DNA of 64,000 bases, from positions 59,642,975-59,706,974 of the forward strand of contig CM055100.1 of assembly GCA_029204225.1 (NCBI GenBank), read 5' to 3'. The position numbers and the translations under genes were made by a program. Shown here in pieces: positions 63,693-64,000 of the stretch; the first letter of the stretch is position 1; the number at the start of each line of letters is the position of its first letter. The notes beneath the pieces are model-generated. The model was not told where the DNA came from, did not search any database, and saw only the letters and a program-made list of their open reading frames with translations. Origin of the DNA: Diphasiastrum complanatum. Taxonomy: Eukaryota; Streptophyta; Lycopodiopsida; Lycopodiales; Lycopodiaceae.

Positions 63693-64000
63693 ATGGCATC
63701 AATGGGTGGTTTTTTGCTTGAAGCTAGTGAAAGACTTACGTCCACTAATTATGCTACTTGGATAGTTCGAATGGAGTCTTTGCTTGTACTTCATGATCTT
63801 TATGACATAGTACTTGAGGTGGAAGTAGAACCTCAAGGAGGAGTTGAGTTGGTTAAGTACAAAAAGAGATGTAGAGTTGCATTACATTGCATAAAATCCT
63901 TCAATTACAAAGAGCTTCTTAAATGTAGGACAACTTATGGATAGTGGATTAGATGTACATTTCAAGCATGGAGCATGTTCTATCTTGAAAGATGAAAAAT
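63693..64000 (+). CDS. gag: Copia gag N-terminus, partial at the window edge
   Basis: An ATG at 63693 opens a frame with a copia gag start: MASMGGFLLEASERLTSTNY, then ATWIVRMESLLVLHDLYDIV, the LTSTNYATW..RME pattern typical of this family. It is read to a stop at about 63942; the DNA beyond continues to look gag-like in another frame to the window edge, so the copy may carry a nonsense mutation or frameshift. The protein would assemble the particle. With a PBS and LTR in the right places upstream, this is the best-preserved 5' end in the window; its pol lies outside. Confidence 0.75.

Overview
The window is plant nuclear DNA made almost entirely of decayed LTR retrotransposons. The evidence is repeated Ty1/copia and Ty3/gypsy coding remnants, primer-binding sites (PBS) matching plant initiator-tRNA-Met (TGGTATCAGAGC) and a tRNA-Asp-type site (TGGCGCC...), polypurine tracts next to TG...CA ends, and a tRNA-derived SINE head. 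I found no intact host gene, rRNA, complete tRNA, CRISPR array or bacterial-style operon. The sequence suggests a TE-rich land-plant genome; I cannot name the species.

Layout. 1-4.7 kb: AT-rich DNA with an 18-bp and a 21-bp tandem repeat and one more GC-rich stretch with short ORFs. 4.78-8.49 kb: a GGCGCC-rich, LTR-like repeat arranged as a palindrome of about 2.4 kb plus extra direct copies. 9.2-22.5 kb: a nest of copia elements. An outer minus-strand element (9.9-22.5 kb) is split in its protease/pre-integrase region by a second element (12.48-21.71 kb). That element holds a plus-strand gag remnant and a copia element with two LTRs (14.06-20.60 kb). 22.8-36 kb: plus-strand copia pol, a gypsy RNase H-integrase remnant, a long LTR with minisatellite repeats followed by gag-protease, LTR fragments and a gypsy protease-integrase fusion. 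37-39.4 kb: minus-strand gypsy gag-protease-RT. 40.3-46.2 kb: a possible gene fragment, a 351-bp tandem duplication of a copia RT tail, a tRNA-Asp PBS with its LTR edge, and a non-coding element with a tRNA-Met PBS whose relative lies at 34.7-36.3 kb. 46.6-53.8 kb: copia shreds, foldback elements with a GGGCCC core, a (GA)n-G20 microsatellite and another copia element with a threefold PBS. 53.8-61.9 kb: a minus-strand Ty3/gypsy element. 61.9-64 kb: an ACGTC-motif cluster, a 146-bp-arm hairpin with one mismatch, and the 5' end of a plus-strand copia element.

The most noteworthy item is the gypsy element at 54-62 kb. Between the end of pol and the polypurine tract it carries a roughly 3.1-kb same-sense coding region (about 57706 down to 54591), interrupted by a few stops and frameshifts. 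It reads as a protein of about 1,000 residues with an N-terminal globular part, a Pro/Ser-rich linker, a long coiled coil and a C-terminal aromatic-rich part. I do not recognise it. It occupies the envelope position but shows no obvious signal peptide or transmembrane anchor.

These genes do not form a host pathway. Each element is or was a self-contained gag-protease-RT-RNase H-integrase unit, and all are broken by stops, frameshifts, deletions or nested insertions. All boundaries and family calls come from reading the sequence; no alignments or searches were run.
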